Source: Paenibacillus sp. Soil766 (lineage in GTDB: Bacteria > Bacillota > Bacilli > Paenibacillales > NBRC-103111). Taken from it: a DNA stretch of 64,000 bases. How positions within the stretch are numbered: position 1 is the stretch's first letter; each line of letters begins with the position of its first letter. This document shows positions 1 through 8,667 of the stretch, piece after piece. The notes under the pieces are model-generated. The model was not told the origin of the DNA and made no database searches. It worked only from the letters and a program-made list of their open reading frames with translations. The stretch is from positions 2,147 to 66,146 of the forward strand of contig NZ_LMSJ01000023.1 of the NCBI RefSeq assembly GCF_001428105.1. The letters are read 5' to 3'. Made by a program: the position numbers and the translations under genes.

Positions 1-173
1 CCTTCCAACCAGATCAGCGCCGAAACGACCCTTCAGATCCCCTCTCGCGAGGGACACCCTGTCAGTCCTCCTCCTCAGGAGGGTCGGACCTCTACTTCGG
101 CTACGGCACTTCAAAGGGTAAAGTTACCGTGTGGATTTGAACCACCTAGATTGTGCGACTGTGAGGCGCACAC
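1..173 (-). mobile_element. Group IIC intron, 5' part (domain I), runs off the window
   Basis: On the minus strand the sequence begins with GTGTGCGCC directly after the T-run of the ypmB terminator. GTGYG is the usual 5' end of a group II intron. Further in it has the pattern AGGGTGTCC, a GCGA-capped stem, then GGATCTGAAGG, which closely parallels domain I of the Oceanobacillus iheyensis group IIC intron as I remember it. Several nested hairpins are visible, including one capped by TTCAAAT. Class C introns are known to insert just 3' of intrinsic terminators, and that is the arrangement here. The ribozyme core and any reverse transcriptase would lie beyond position 1. It is unlikely to be a riboswitch, since no core I know fits. 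Confidence 0.85.
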
Positions 174-201
174 AAAAAACTCAACCTTCTAATGAAGGCT
201 G
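174..201 (-). terminator. Intrinsic terminator of ypmB, group II intron target
   Basis: On the minus strand, CAGCCTTC and GAAGGTTG pair around an ATTA loop, followed by AG and six T. The ypmB stop codon TAG lies across the loop and the start of the 3' arm. The intron begins at the first base after the T-run. Confidence 0.85.
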
Positions 202-677
202 AGCCGATAAGTATCCAAATAAGTACCATCTTTGAAGGTGTAGTAATCATAGAAATAACGTGTACCTCTATCTTCCTTCGTCTTATAAAACACTTCCCAG
301 ACATAGTCATTTCCTAATTTACCTGGTATAACACGCTCTATTTCACTGCTTGGTGCCTTTTTCAACACAGCTGCGCGGGCTTGCTCCTCTGTGAAGGCTT
401 CCTCCGCCATTTCCGTATGAACATCCTCAGCAGAAACCCAAGTAATTAAACGTTGTCCTAGCTTGTTTTCCCCGTAAACAATTTGAAACGGCTCATCACC
501 GTAGAAGAAGTCGACCTTCGATGCTTTGGTCATCATACTTCCAACAAAGGCTTTTTCAACAGCTACACGTTTCTCTTCCCAGTGTTCGTTCTGCACATTC
601 AGGTAGAATCGGCTAAGCACAACACCAAGCGTTGCTACTATGAAAACACCAAGTGTAATCGATCGCTTCGCATTCAT
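189..677 (-). CDS. ypmB: YpmB-like membrane-anchored PepSY-type protein
   Basis: The product is about 162 residues. One N-terminal membrane segment (about residues 7-25) precedes an extracytoplasmic domain of the DUF5590/PepSY kind seen in B. subtilis YpmB. The start at the Met preceding NAKRS puts the hydrophobic segment at the N-terminus. A GGGGAGG lies 12 nt upstream, rather far, and an in-frame ATG nine codons earlier is possible. It follows the deaminase gene with a 43-nt gap. In B. subtilis, ypmB sits between dinG-ypmA and aspB-asnS, so position supports the name. Its role is unknown; PepSY domains are often linked to protease or spore cortex functions. Confidence 0.75.
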   Translation of the reverse strand: MNAKRSITLGVFIVATLGVVLSRFYLNVQNEHWEEKRVAVEKAFVGSMMTKASKVDFFYGDEPFQIVYGENKLGQRLITWVSAEDVHTEMAEEAFTEEQARAAVLKKAPSSEIERVIPGKLGNDYVWEVFYKTKEDRGTRYFYDYYTFKDGTYLDTYRLSLH

Positions 678-720
678 AAGCGCCGCGCACCTCCCCACAA
701 CCACTTACTTTGCCTAAACA

Positions 721-2016
721 TTAGCCTTTCAAGCGATCAAAGCATTGTTCAAATTCACGTTTAATTTTCTCTTCATCTAATGTTAGACATTCACCTTTAC
801 GGACGATCCACTTGCCATCAACGCATACATCAACGACATCTTTCGCACAAGCGGAGTATACAATGTGGGAAACGAAGTCAGTCTTCGGAAGGAAGTGGGG
901 TTGATCGATATCCAGTGCGATGAAGTCTGCTTTCATGCCAGGCTCAAGTAAACCGACATCATCCAGCCAAATGGATTCTGCTCCCATTCGAGTTCCAAGC
1001 AGCAAAGCCTCCTTCGCAGGGATTGCTAATGGATCACCACTCACACCTTTGTGAATAAGAGCTGCCAATCGCATTTCCTCAAACATGTCCAAATTGTTAT
1101 TAGATGCCGCTCCATCCGTACCTAAAGATACTTTAACGCCAGCACGCAATAATTCTGGTAACCGCGCAACTCCACTAGCAAGCTTAAGATTACTGCCCGG
1201 ATTATGGGACACACGCACATCATATTGCTTGAGAATTGCGATTTCTTCATCATTTAAATGAACACCGTGCGCAACAAGTGTTGGACGAGTGAATACGCCT
1301 AGCTTTTCCAAGTGAGCTACGGGTCTAGCGCCATACTGTTCCACATTTCCTTCGACTTCTCGGCGTGTTTCCGACATATGTGTATGGATCGGAAGATTAA
1401 GGTCATGTGCAGCTTGCACAATGCGTTCGATATAATCTGGCGGACATGTGTACGGTGCATGCGGCGACATCATCGTTGTAATTCTGCCATCTGCCTTACC
1501 GTGCCAGTTCTTTGCAAATTCTGTTGCTTCAATTAGCTTAGCTGTTTGTACATCAGGCGGACATAGTCCGATTACACCGCGGGTCAATACGCCGCGCATT
1601 CCCGACTCCTCTACCGCTAAGGCAACTTCATTCATATGGTCGTACATATCGACAAATGTCGTTGTGCCGCCTTTGATCATTTCAAGGATCGACAACCGCG
1701 TTCCCCATTTGACGTCTTGTGAAGTAAATTTCCCTTCCATTGGCCACATTTTTTCCTCAAGCCATACTTGCAGCGCAAGGTCGTCACCATAACCGCGGAG
1801 CAAAGACATCGCAGCATGTCCATGTGTATTCACGAGTCCAGGCATGTACAACTTGTTCGTCCCGTCAATTACTTCATCATAATTGTCTAATGGTTCTGGC
1901 ACTTCAACCCCGATGTATGTAATTTGACTGCCTTCGATTACCATGCAGCCATTAATGGAAGTTTTGTCATCCTTATTAGAAATAAAAATACCATTCGAAA
2001 TTAATGTTTTTTTCAT
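721..2016 (-). CDS. mtaD: Amidohydrolase, MTA/SAH deaminase type
   Basis: This 431-residue protein belongs to the TRZ/ATZ branch of the amidohydrolases. Members of the MtaD group deaminate 5'-methylthioadenosine, S-adenosylhomocysteine or adenosine. Metal ligands are visible as the HGH motif at residues 65-67, a central HTHMSE, VAHGVH further on and a late GTDGAASNN. N- and C-terminal beta-sandwich strands flank the barrel, and the length is normal. AGAGAGGG sits 9 nt before the ATG. It is transcribed divergently from the DUF47-pit pair and lies upstream of ypmB. The substrate is inferred from family resemblance, and another aminohydrolase activity is possible. Confidence 0.75.
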   Translation of the reverse strand: MKKTLISNGIFISNKDDKTSINGCMVIEGSQITYIGVEVPEPLDNYDEVIDGTNKLYMPGLVNTHGHAAMSLLRGYGDDLALQVWLEEKMWPMEGKFTSQDVKWGTRLSILEMIKGGTTTFVDMYDHMNEVALAVEESGMRGVLTRGVIGLCPPDVQTAKLIEATEFAKNWHGKADGRITTMMSPHAPYTCPPDYIERIVQAAHDLNLPIHTHMSETRREVEGNVEQYGARPVAHLEKLGVFTRPTLVAHGVHLNDEEIAILKQYDVRVSHNPGSNLKLASGVARLPELLRAGVKVSLGTDGAASNNNLDMFEEMRLAALIHKGVSGDPLAIPAKEALLLGTRMGAESIWLDDVGLLEPGMKADFIALDIDQPHFLPKTDFVSHIVYSACAKDVVDVCVDGKWIVRKGECLTLDEEKIKREFEQCFDRLKG

Positions 2017-2166
2017 AGTAAAAAACCCTCTCTATGCTCATTCTATAAACAACTACTGCTCCATAAACTTTACATCTTCAAGCTTGTAAAATCAAGGAAA
2101 CCATGTGCGATTCCTTAGATGTTAAGAAATTGTAAAATGTCACGGAATTTTCGTTGCTTTAGACCT

Positions 2167-2185
2167 AAAGTATATGATACTTTAA
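2167..2185. promoter_or_regulatory. 19-bp palindrome in the mtaD/DUF47 divergent region
   Basis: TAAAGTAT-ATG-ATACTTTA is a perfect 8-bp inverted repeat with a 3-bp centre, placed between two divergently transcribed genes. A second, looser dyad (ATTGTG-AG, six T, CT-ACAAT) lies at 2188-2208. Neither has a T-run that would make it a terminator. An operator for a dimeric regulator is the simplest reading, but I cannot match it to a known regulator. Confidence 0.4.
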
Positions 2186-2274
2186 ACATTGTGAGTTTTT
2201 TCTACAATTTGGTCATTTTCGATTTACAAATTCGTTCAAAAACTTGTACATATAGTAAAAATTAGGAGGATTCT

Positions 2275-2901
2275 ATGACAACGTTATTCACCAGAAAGAA
2301 CGAAGTCGATTTCTTACAATTGCTCATCCGTGCTGCAGAGAACGCTTTGCAAACAGCTCAATTGTTTCGCACAGCTATGATGGGAGATAAGCCGCCAATT
2401 GAATATGTTAAAGCCATTCATGACCTAGAACATGCAGGCGACTCCATAACACATGACATCTTCAGCGGTCTGAACAAAGTATTTATCACCCCTATTGATC
2501 GGGAAGATATTATGGTTCTAGCTTCCAAAGTGGATGATGTCACAGACGGGATAGAAGCAACGATTGCTCGTTTCGACTATTTGAATGTATCTCATACGGA
2601 CTCCTACATGAAAGATTTCTCAGGTGTAATTGTAGATTCCTGTCAACATATGTTAGATGCCTTTAAGCTTTTGGCTAAGAAAAAGTATATGCAAATTCCG
2701 GAGCACACCGTTGCTATAAACAAGCTTGAGAATGATGGAGATCGATTGATGCGCGAAGGGATTCGTCAAATCTTTATAACACGTAAAGATGTGTACGAAG
2801 ATTTCAAACTCAAAGAAATTTATGAGCGTTTGGAAGAAACAACCGATGCTTGCGAAGATGTCGCTAACATTCTAGACAGTGTAGTACTTCGTTACTCTTA
2901 A
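2275..2901 (+). CDS. DUF47 family PhoU-like accessory protein of phosphate transporter
   Basis: This 208-residue, largely helical cytoplasmic protein resembles the DUF47/PhoU-like family, whose members are usually encoded just before a Pit transporter (YkaA in B. subtilis). Two E/DxxxD-type helical repeats, HDLEHAGDSITHD near residue 50 and NKLENDGDRLMREG near residue 160, are typical of the metal-binding PhoU fold. It starts with ATG behind AGGAGG and is followed 57 nt later by pit. A role in controlling phosphate transport is inferred from the pairing. Confidence 0.85.
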   Translation: MTTLFTRKNEVDFLQLLIRAAENALQTAQLFRTAMMGDKPPIEYVKAIHDLEHAGDSITHDIFSGLNKVFITPIDREDIMVLASKVDDVTDGIEATIARFDYLNVSHTDSYMKDFSGVIVDSCQHMLDAFKLLAKKKYMQIPEHTVAINKLENDGDRLMREGIRQIFITRKDVYEDFKLKEIYERLEETTDACEDVANILDSVVLRYS

Positions 2902-2958
2902 GACGAGATGTCTGTGTACGAAGAAAGTTTTCCTATTGGAAAACGCTAGGAGGAATTC

Positions 2959-3960
2959 ATGTTAACTTATTTGATCATTATCGTTGCACTAGCCTTGCTA
3001 TTCGACTTCATCAATGGATTCCACGATACAGCTAACGCGATTGCGACTTCCATTTCTACGCGAGCATTAAGCCCACGAGTCGCTATATTTATGGCTGCTA
3101 CACTTAATTTCGTTGGTGCCATGGTTTCATCTGAAGTTGCCAAAACGGTAGGCGGAAGTATTGCCAATCCTGCGAAGATCGAAAATGGGGTTGAAGTCGT
3201 TATTGCTGCCCTACTTGCGGCCATCATTTGGAACTTGCTTACTTGGTACCTGTCCATTCCATCTTCCTCCTCCCACACGTTGCTTGGTGCCTTAGCTGGT
3301 GCTGTAATTGCAGGAGCGGGCTTCAATGGTGTTAACTGGAGTGGTTTCACACAAATTATTATCATTCTCATATTATCGCCGATTATCGCTTTCGCTCTGG
3401 GTTATCTCATCATGGTTTTGATCAAGTATATCGTAATTTGGTCAGGCAATACGTCCAGATCGAAGCTAAATCGTGGATTTCGTACGTTACAAATCCTATC
3501 AGCCGGATTACTTTCCTATTCACATGGGGGTAATGATGCTCAGAAGGCGATGGGCATTATCGTATTTGGCCTCGTTGCTGCCGGTGTGCAAGATGATTTG
3601 AATGTACCTCTCTGGGTTAAAATCTCAGCCGCACTTGCCATGGGACTTGGTACTTCCATTGGTGGATGGCGAATTATTAAAACCGTTTCAGGTAAAATTG
3701 TTAAAATTGAACCGATAAACGGTTTTGCGGCCGATTTAACATCCTCAATTGTTATTCAAATCTCAACTTTCATCGGTAAACCATTATCTACAACACATGT
3801 CATTTCTTCTGCGATCATCGGGACAGGCAGTGTCATGCGTTTCCACGAAGTACAATGGGGTACGGTGGGTCGAATGTTGATCACTTGGATTATTACGATT
3901 CCCATCTCGATGGTTCTTGCTTACACGCTGTACTTTGCGATATTCCGTTTAATCATGTAA
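2959..3960 (+). CDS. pit: Low-affinity inorganic phosphate transporter, PiT family
   Basis: This 333-residue polytopic membrane protein carries the two PiT signature segments: FDFINGFHDTANAIATS near the N-terminus and SYSHGGNDAQKAMG in the second half. It imports phosphate with a proton, probably as a metal-phosphate complex. About ten hydrophobic segments are visible and the length is full for bacterial PiT. AGGAGG precedes the ATG. It forms an operon with the DUF47 gene and ends at a strong hairpin shared with the convergent rex gene. Whether it responds to phosphate starvation cannot be told from the sequence. Confidence 0.92.
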   Translation: MLTYLIIIVALALLFDFINGFHDTANAIATSISTRALSPRVAIFMAATLNFVGAMVSSEVAKTVGGSIANPAKIENGVEVVIAALLAAIIWNLLTWYLSIPSSSSHTLLGALAGAVIAGAGFNGVNWSGFTQIIIILILSPIIAFALGYLIMVLIKYIVIWSGNTSRSKLNRGFRTLQILSAGLLSYSHGGNDAQKAMGIIVFGLVAAGVQDDLNVPLWVKISAALAMGLGTSIGGWRIIKTVSGKIVKIEPINGFAADLTSSIVIQISTFIGKPLSTTHVISSAIIGTGSVMRFHEVQWGTVGRMLITWIITIPISMVLAYTLYFAIFRLIM

Positions 3961-3972
3961 TAGTAAACAATC

Positions 3973-4014
3973 AAAGGCACGACCCGCTGAAGCTGCGCGG
4001 GTCGTGCCTTTTTC
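3973..4014. terminator. Bidirectional terminator between pit and rex
   Basis: A 15-bp stem, AAAGGCACGACCCGC paired with GCGGGTCGTGCCTTT, is flanked by an A-run and a T-run. It can therefore stop pit on the plus strand and rex on the minus strand. Confidence 0.9.
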
Positions 4015-4017
4015 ATG

Positions 4018-4638
4018 CTAATCCAGATAATAGGCTAAGCTTTGAAGCTCTGTTGTAAAATCCGCATAATGCACGCGCACATCTGGCGGCACCTTGATAA
4101 TGACTGGAGCAAAGTTCAAGATTGCTTCAATGCCACAAGCAACGAATTCATTCGCGACATTCTGTGCTTCAGCCGCGGGAACGGTTATAATACCGATACG
4201 CACACCAAGCTCAGTCATAACCGACTTCATTTTGTCCATGGGGAGCACAACTAGGTTATTAATGACCTCACCTGTCTTAGCAGGCATGGCATCGAATAAA
4301 GCCACAATTTTCATATCATTACGTAAATACGTATTATAATTGCAAAGTGCTCTGCCTAAGTTTCCAGCGCCAACGAGCGCAACTTGAATATGTCGATCTA
4401 ATTTAAGAATCTGACGAATCTTCTCGATCAAATAATTGATATCATATCCAATACCTTTTTTGCCAAACTCGCCGAAATAAGCTAAGTCCTTCCGGATTTG
4501 AGCAGGATTCAGATCTAACTTTTGACCTAAATCCTGAGAAGATACCGTGGAAACATTGTTCATTTGCAACTCGTTTAGATAACGTAAATAGATAGGCAAT
4601 CTGCGGACAACAGCTTCTGAAATTTTTTGTGTTTTCAC
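4018..4638 (-). CDS. rex: Redox-sensing transcriptional repressor Rex
   Basis: This 206-residue Rex protein has an N-terminal winged helix (about 1-80, with the recognition region SSQDLGQKLDLNPAQIRKDL) and a Rossmann domain with GAGNLG near residue 91 that binds NADH/NAD+. A C-terminal helix allows domain swapping. Rex represses fermentation and alternative respiration genes until NADH accumulates. It starts with GTG behind GGAGGAG, only 3 nt after the dinG stop, so the two are co-transcribed. Linkage to dinG rather than to groES or tatA differs from B. subtilis. I found no convincing Rex box in the window. Confidence 0.93.
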   Translation of the reverse strand: MKTQKISEAVVRRLPIYLRYLNELQMNNVSTVSSQDLGQKLDLNPAQIRKDLAYFGEFGKKGIGYDINYLIEKIRQILKLDRHIQVALVGAGNLGRALCNYNTYLRNDMKIVALFDAMPAKTGEVINNLVVLPMDKMKSVMTELGVRIGIITVPAAEAQNVANEFVACGIEAILNFAPVIIKVPPDVRVHYADFTTELQSLAYYLD

Positions 4639-4641
4639 GTA

Positions 4642-7500
4642 TTAGGCTCCTCCCATCCATTGCTCAATCCTCGGCAGCATTTGTTCGCAGGTCATGTGCT
4701 CGATCTTCGGACCAGGCAACGAATAGAGGAAGTGCTTGCCATAATACGTTTCAATAACACGTGTATCATAGATAATGACGATCCCTTTGTCTGACGCTCT
4801 CCGAACTAATCGACCGAAGCCTTGTTTAAATCGAATCACAGCTTGAGGTACAGAAAATTTCATAAATGGATTCTCATTGCGCTTCTTGATATTCTCACAT
4901 TTGGCTTCAACAAGCGGGTGATTCGGTGGTTGAAATGGAAGGCGAATGATCGCCAGACAACTTAGTGCATCTCCTGGAATATCGACACCCTCCCAGAACG
5001 AGCTGGTGCCTAGTAACACGCACATTTTGTTATCTTGGAACATACGGGTCAATTTACTACGATTACCGCTGTCTACCCCCTGCCCAAGCACGGTGATGCC
5101 ATGAGGACTCAGCTTCTCCTTCATTCCCGCATGGACGAGTTTCAACATCCGATTCGACGTACATAGAACCAGCATTCGGCCTTTCGTCACCTGTGCCACA
5201 TCACTCAGGGAGTTGATTAGGGCTTCGATGAAAATCGGATCACCCGCTCCCTTAATGGTCGGGAAATTGCGTGGAATGACGACCAGAGCCTGCTCTCGAT
5301 AATTAAAAGGAGATGGCAACTGCACCGTTTTCAGCTTACCTGACTCTTCGTCCTCTGGAATGGCTAATCCTAGTTGCTCCGCCGAGTATTGGAACGATTT
5401 GTTCACCGAGAGCGTTGCGGAGGTCAAGATAATACTGTCTTTCGTTTCAAAGAAGTGCTGCTGCAGTAGCCCGCTTACATCCGTCGGCACAGAATTCAGC
5501 TGAACCGATTTGGCTTTCGCATACGTACCGGCTTCAATCCAATACACGTACCCTTCATCTGCCATTTTCATGAAGAAATGAAGCGCATCACGATGTGCGT
5601 ACAGTTCTTTCACAGTGCCATTCAAATCCGTTACTAACCCTTGAACACCAAGCCCATCTTGCTGTTCCTTTAATTCACTTAACAATTTATCTAAAGTTCG
5701 TAATAGTTCATTTGCATTTAGATAAATATTATCCTCCATAATTAGTAGCTCACGCCAATTTGAAGGTAATGTTTCTGGCTTCAAACGTAGTACATACTGC
5801 GAGGTTTCCGATTGTGAAGGATCGCTTCCAGATGAAACCAATTCATACAGAGCTTCGCTTAGTCGCTCCCAATCCTCTTTGATCGAAATGATTTTCGGGA
5901 ACAATCCATCAATCGTGTTGCTCCATGCGGCTGCACGCTCCCCGGCCTCATCCGATTTCTGCAATCGGAAACGCAGCATCGGAAGCTGACCGCTTCGATT
6001 ATCTTTATACAGCCACAATAAAGAATGGTAAAACGCAGAAGAATGCAACTCTATTCCGAGGTGCTTACTTGCCACTTCTTCAAAGTGATGCGCCTCATCG
6101 ATCACAAGGTGCTTGTAGGACGGTAGAAGGCGGTTCTCAGCTTTCATATCTGTAAAGAGGAGGGAATGGTTCGTAATGATCACATCAGCCGTGTTGGCAT
6201 CATTACGAGCCCTGTGGTAGAAGCACTTCTTATACCATGGGCACATGCGGTTTAAACAAGAGTCCGAATCACTCGCAACTGAGTACCAGAACTGGGCACC
6301 TTTGTTGCCAAAGTGCAATTCTTCCTCATCTCCATGTTCAGTTTCACTTAACCAGACGACCATTTGCGCGGCCGTTATTGGGTCTTCTCTGCCATTTTCG
6401 TAGTCACGTGTTGTGAGCTTCGTTTCAAACTTACGCAGGCACAGATAATGACTTCTTCCCTTCAGAACAGCGGCTTTGAACGGAACAGGAAAAATATCTT
6501 TTAATAAAGGAATATCCCGCTCACGCAGCTGCTCTTGCAAATTAATCGTATGGGTTGAAACGACCACTTTCTTCTCATATTTCAAACCATAATAGATCGA
6601 AGGTATCAAGTAACCCAGTGATTTGCCCGTCCCTGTACCCGCTTCGATCATCAAATGCTGATCTGCCTCAAGAGACTTCTTCACTTCTAGAATCATTAGA
6701 TCCTGGGATTCACGATCCTCATACACCTCGAACCGTTGTTGAAGCGCAGATTTCAATCCTTGCTGAAATGCTTGAAAGGAAGCACCTAACGCCTCAGTGA
6801 CCTCAAACTCCGTGCGTAACTCATCTTCGTCGCCCCAATCCGTCACATTCAGTGTAAATTGACGGAAGTAACGATTCGTATCCATATCGACACTTGTTAC
6901 TGATTCTTTATATAAACAAATCTCGTCCAGAAACCAACCTAAATCTGTGTTACCGTTTTCGAAAATTTGGTTCAATCTTTGTACCGTTAAGAGAGGCAAC
7001 CCCAGTAAGCGATCCAAGCAATGTATCCAAATCAATGCTGTAACTTCCGCATCACTATCTGCTTGGTGTGGTCTTTCATGATCAATACCAAATAACGCCG
7101 CCACCATGCTAAGTTGTAGACTAGAAATGGACGGGAATAAAATACGCAGCAGATCCATGGTATCAAGAACACGTCCCGAGAATGGAGGATAACCGGTTCT
7201 CGTAAGTCCCCGCTGCAAGAATGACAAGTCAAATGCGGCTTGATGGGCTACAAGCACACAATCAAACAAGAGAGGAAACATATCAGACATAACTTGATCG
7301 AGTGACGGTGCATCTGCAACCATCTCATTGGTAATCCCCGTTAATGTTGTAATCGAAGAAGGTATACTAATCCCTGGGTTCACCAGAGAAGTATACCTGT
7401 CTGTAATTTCAAATTGATCTATAATGACGAGTCCAACCTGTATAATTTCGTCCCCAGGCTGACTTCCTGTCGTTTCAAAATCCAAAACAGCAAATTTCAT
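4642..7500 (-). CDS. dinG: DinG-type helicase fused to a DEDDh exonuclease domain
   Basis: The N-terminal about 170 residues form a DnaQ-like 3'-5' exonuclease with the DFETTG motif, followed by an XPD/DinG superfamily 2 helicase. EAGTGTGKS is Walker A, a DEAH box (VIDEAHHFEE) follows, and the late GQGVDSGNRS and GFGRLVRR lie in the second helicase lobe. Cysteines around NRMCPWYKKCFY could form the iron-sulfur site, although some Firmicutes DinG proteins act as 3'-5' exonucleases without helicase activity. I start it at the ATG before KFAVLDFETTG; a TTG five codons earlier is also possible. It lies between a TPR gene and rex. Confidence 0.9.
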   Translation of the reverse strand: MKFAVLDFETTGSQPGDEIIQVGLVIIDQFEITDRYTSLVNPGISIPSSITTLTGITNEMVADAPSLDQVMSDMFPLLFDCVLVAHQAAFDLSFLQRGLTRTGYPPFSGRVLDTMDLLRILFPSISSLQLSMVAALFGIDHERPHQADSDAEVTALIWIHCLDRLLGLPLLTVQRLNQIFENGNTDLGWFLDEICLYKESVTSVDMDTNRYFRQFTLNVTDWGDEDELRTEFEVTEALGASFQAFQQGLKSALQQRFEVYEDRESQDLMILEVKKSLEADQHLMIEAGTGTGKSLGYLIPSIYYGLKYEKKVVVSTHTINLQEQLRERDIPLLKDIFPVPFKAAVLKGRSHYLCLRKFETKLTTRDYENGREDPITAAQMVVWLSETEHGDEEELHFGNKGAQFWYSVASDSDSCLNRMCPWYKKCFYHRARNDANTADVIITNHSLLFTDMKAENRLLPSYKHLVIDEAHHFEEVASKHLGIELHSSAFYHSLLWLYKDNRSGQLPMLRFRLQKSDEAGERAAAWSNTIDGLFPKIISIKEDWERLSEALYELVSSGSDPSQSETSQYVLRLKPETLPSNWRELLIMEDNIYLNANELLRTLDKLLSELKEQQDGLGVQGLVTDLNGTVKELYAHRDALHFFMKMADEGYVYWIEAGTYAKAKSVQLNSVPTDVSGLLQQHFFETKDSIILTSATLSVNKSFQYSAEQLGLAIPEDEESGKLKTVQLPSPFNYREQALVVIPRNFPTIKGAGDPIFIEALINSLSDVAQVTKGRMLVLCTSNRMLKLVHAGMKEKLSPHGITVLGQGVDSGNRSKLTRMFQDNKMCVLLGTSSFWEGVDIPGDALSCLAIIRLPFQPPNHPLVEAKCENIKKRNENPFMKFSVPQAVIRFKQGFGRLVRRASDKGIVIIYDTRVIETYYGKHFLYSLPGPKIEHMTCEQMLPRIEQWMGGA

Positions 7501-7591
7501 AACGTCTATCTTCAATCCCTTCGTCCTACACTTCTCCTAGCATACCAAATATGATTAGGAAAAGGGAATACCTTGTTTTACCGCTAACGGG

Positions 7592-8188
7592 CTAGGACTC
7601 ATCGAGATTGATTAGTGGCTCCATGCAAGAGGGGTCAGTATGATATGCTTTTTGAAAATATTCGAAAGCCTTCTCTAGGTTTTGATTTTGCACTTGAATA
7701 CAACCCATAGCGTTATAAGAAATAGCTTTCATCTTTGAATTTTCCGTCAATGGCAGCAGAAATTTGAAGTGCTGATAGGCATCACCAAACTCCCCTTTAC
7801 GCAAATGTCCCATTGCTAAATACACTCGCGCTAATAAGAAATCTGGTTGCCGCTGAATCAGCACCTCGAATTCTTTGATCGCTTGATCATACATGTACAA
7901 CTTATAATACCCTTGTCCGCGCATGAATTCTTCTGTTTGCTTGCCGGACATGTCGAGCTCCATCAGTTCGTCATGTAAGGTTTGTGTGCTGCTGATCGGC
8001 ACCACCCCATAAAACTTTCCCAGCTTCTCCTCAAAAAGCAGCCACGCCTCGATGAATTCATCACTCATCGTCTTCAACACTTGCAATTGTTCGTCAAGTT
8101 CGGCTTTTTTCTCCACATCACTGTTCGGATATTCCTTCTGGATTTCTTCCAAAACCTCATTCATTGTGGAAAATAAATGCTTAAACAT
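7592..8188 (-). CDS. TPR repeat protein
   Basis: This roughly 198-residue soluble protein has an N-terminal helical, charged region (MFKHLFSTMNEVLEEIQ) and at least three tetratricopeptide units in the second half. They are recognisable by alanine/glycine spacing such as GQGYYKLYMYDQAIKEFE and AMGCIQVQNQNLEKAFEYF. GGTGGGG lies 7 nt before the chosen ATG, which favours it over an upstream in-frame start. It sits between panD and dinG, where B. subtilis has no TPR gene. TPR proteins are interaction scaffolds, and no partner can be named. Confidence 0.7.
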   Translation of the reverse strand: MFKHLFSTMNEVLEEIQKEYPNSDVEKKAELDEQLQVLKTMSDEFIEAWLLFEEKLGKFYGVVPISSTQTLHDELMELDMSGKQTEEFMRGQGYYKLYMYDQAIKEFEVLIQRQPDFLLARVYLAMGHLRKGEFGDAYQHFKFLLPLTENSKMKAISYNAMGCIQVQNQNLEKAFEYFQKAYHTDPSCMEPLINLDES

Positions 8189-8277
8189 TTGGCATCCCCA
8201 CCTTTGCTTCGAAAGCTTACCCTCATTCTTTGTAAACAAAGACCTTTTCATGCATGCAAGTGGTTCCGCCGTAAATC

Positions 8278-8661
8278 TTAGAGGACAGTCGAATGTTCTT
8301 CTTCCTTCAGCAATTGGGCAACGGTGTTGTTTGCTCCCATAATGGCAATCGTTGGATGATGCTTCTTCGCTTCTTCGTCGCTCATCATGGCATAGGAAAC
8401 AATAATAATAGTATCACCCGTTTGAACGAGTCTTGCTGCCGCGCCATTCAGACAAACCACACCTGTGCCCCGCGGCCCAGGAATAATATACGTCTCCAAA
8501 CGTGCACCATTATTGTTATTCACGATTTGCACTTTCTCATTTGGCAGCATATCCACAAGGTCAATCAAATCCTCATCGATTGTGATACTGCCGATATAAT
8601 TTAAATTCGCCTCTGTAACCGTGGCGCGGTGGATCTTCGCTTTCATCATCGTGCGAAACAT
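8278..8661 (-). CDS. panD: Aspartate 1-decarboxylase (pyruvoyl enzyme)
   Basis: This 127-residue protoenzyme makes beta-alanine from aspartate for pantothenate synthesis. The self-cleavage site is visible as NYIG-SIT with Gly24-Ser25; Ser25 becomes the pyruvoyl group. The upstream [10 protein letters not shown] contains Lys9 and the later PGPRGTG and [11 protein letters not shown] are typical. The length is full. It is the last gene of panBCD, starting 6 nt after the panC stop with its AGGAAGTGA site inside the panC end. Confidence 0.96.
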   Translation of the reverse strand: MFRTMMKAKIHRATVTEANLNYIGSITIDEDLIDLVDMLPNEKVQIVNNNNGARLETYIIPGPRGTGVVCLNGAAARLVQTGDTIIIVSYAMMSDEEAKKHHPTIAIMGANNTVAQLLKEEEHSTVL

Positions 8662-8667
8662 AAGACG

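Noticed and set aside
1-173. Lysine riboswitch or other metabolite leader, or a tRNA (TTCAAAT loop)
   Set aside because: An AGAGGT-like string and a T-loop-like hairpin are present, but the conserved L-box core is not, and no cloverleaf closes. The group IIC domain I pattern explains the whole stretch better.
2222-2260. PhoP box upstream of the DUF47-pit pair
   Set aside because: TTTACA, TTCAAA and GTACAT recur at 11-12 bp, but they match the TTAACA consensus too poorly to claim phosphate control.
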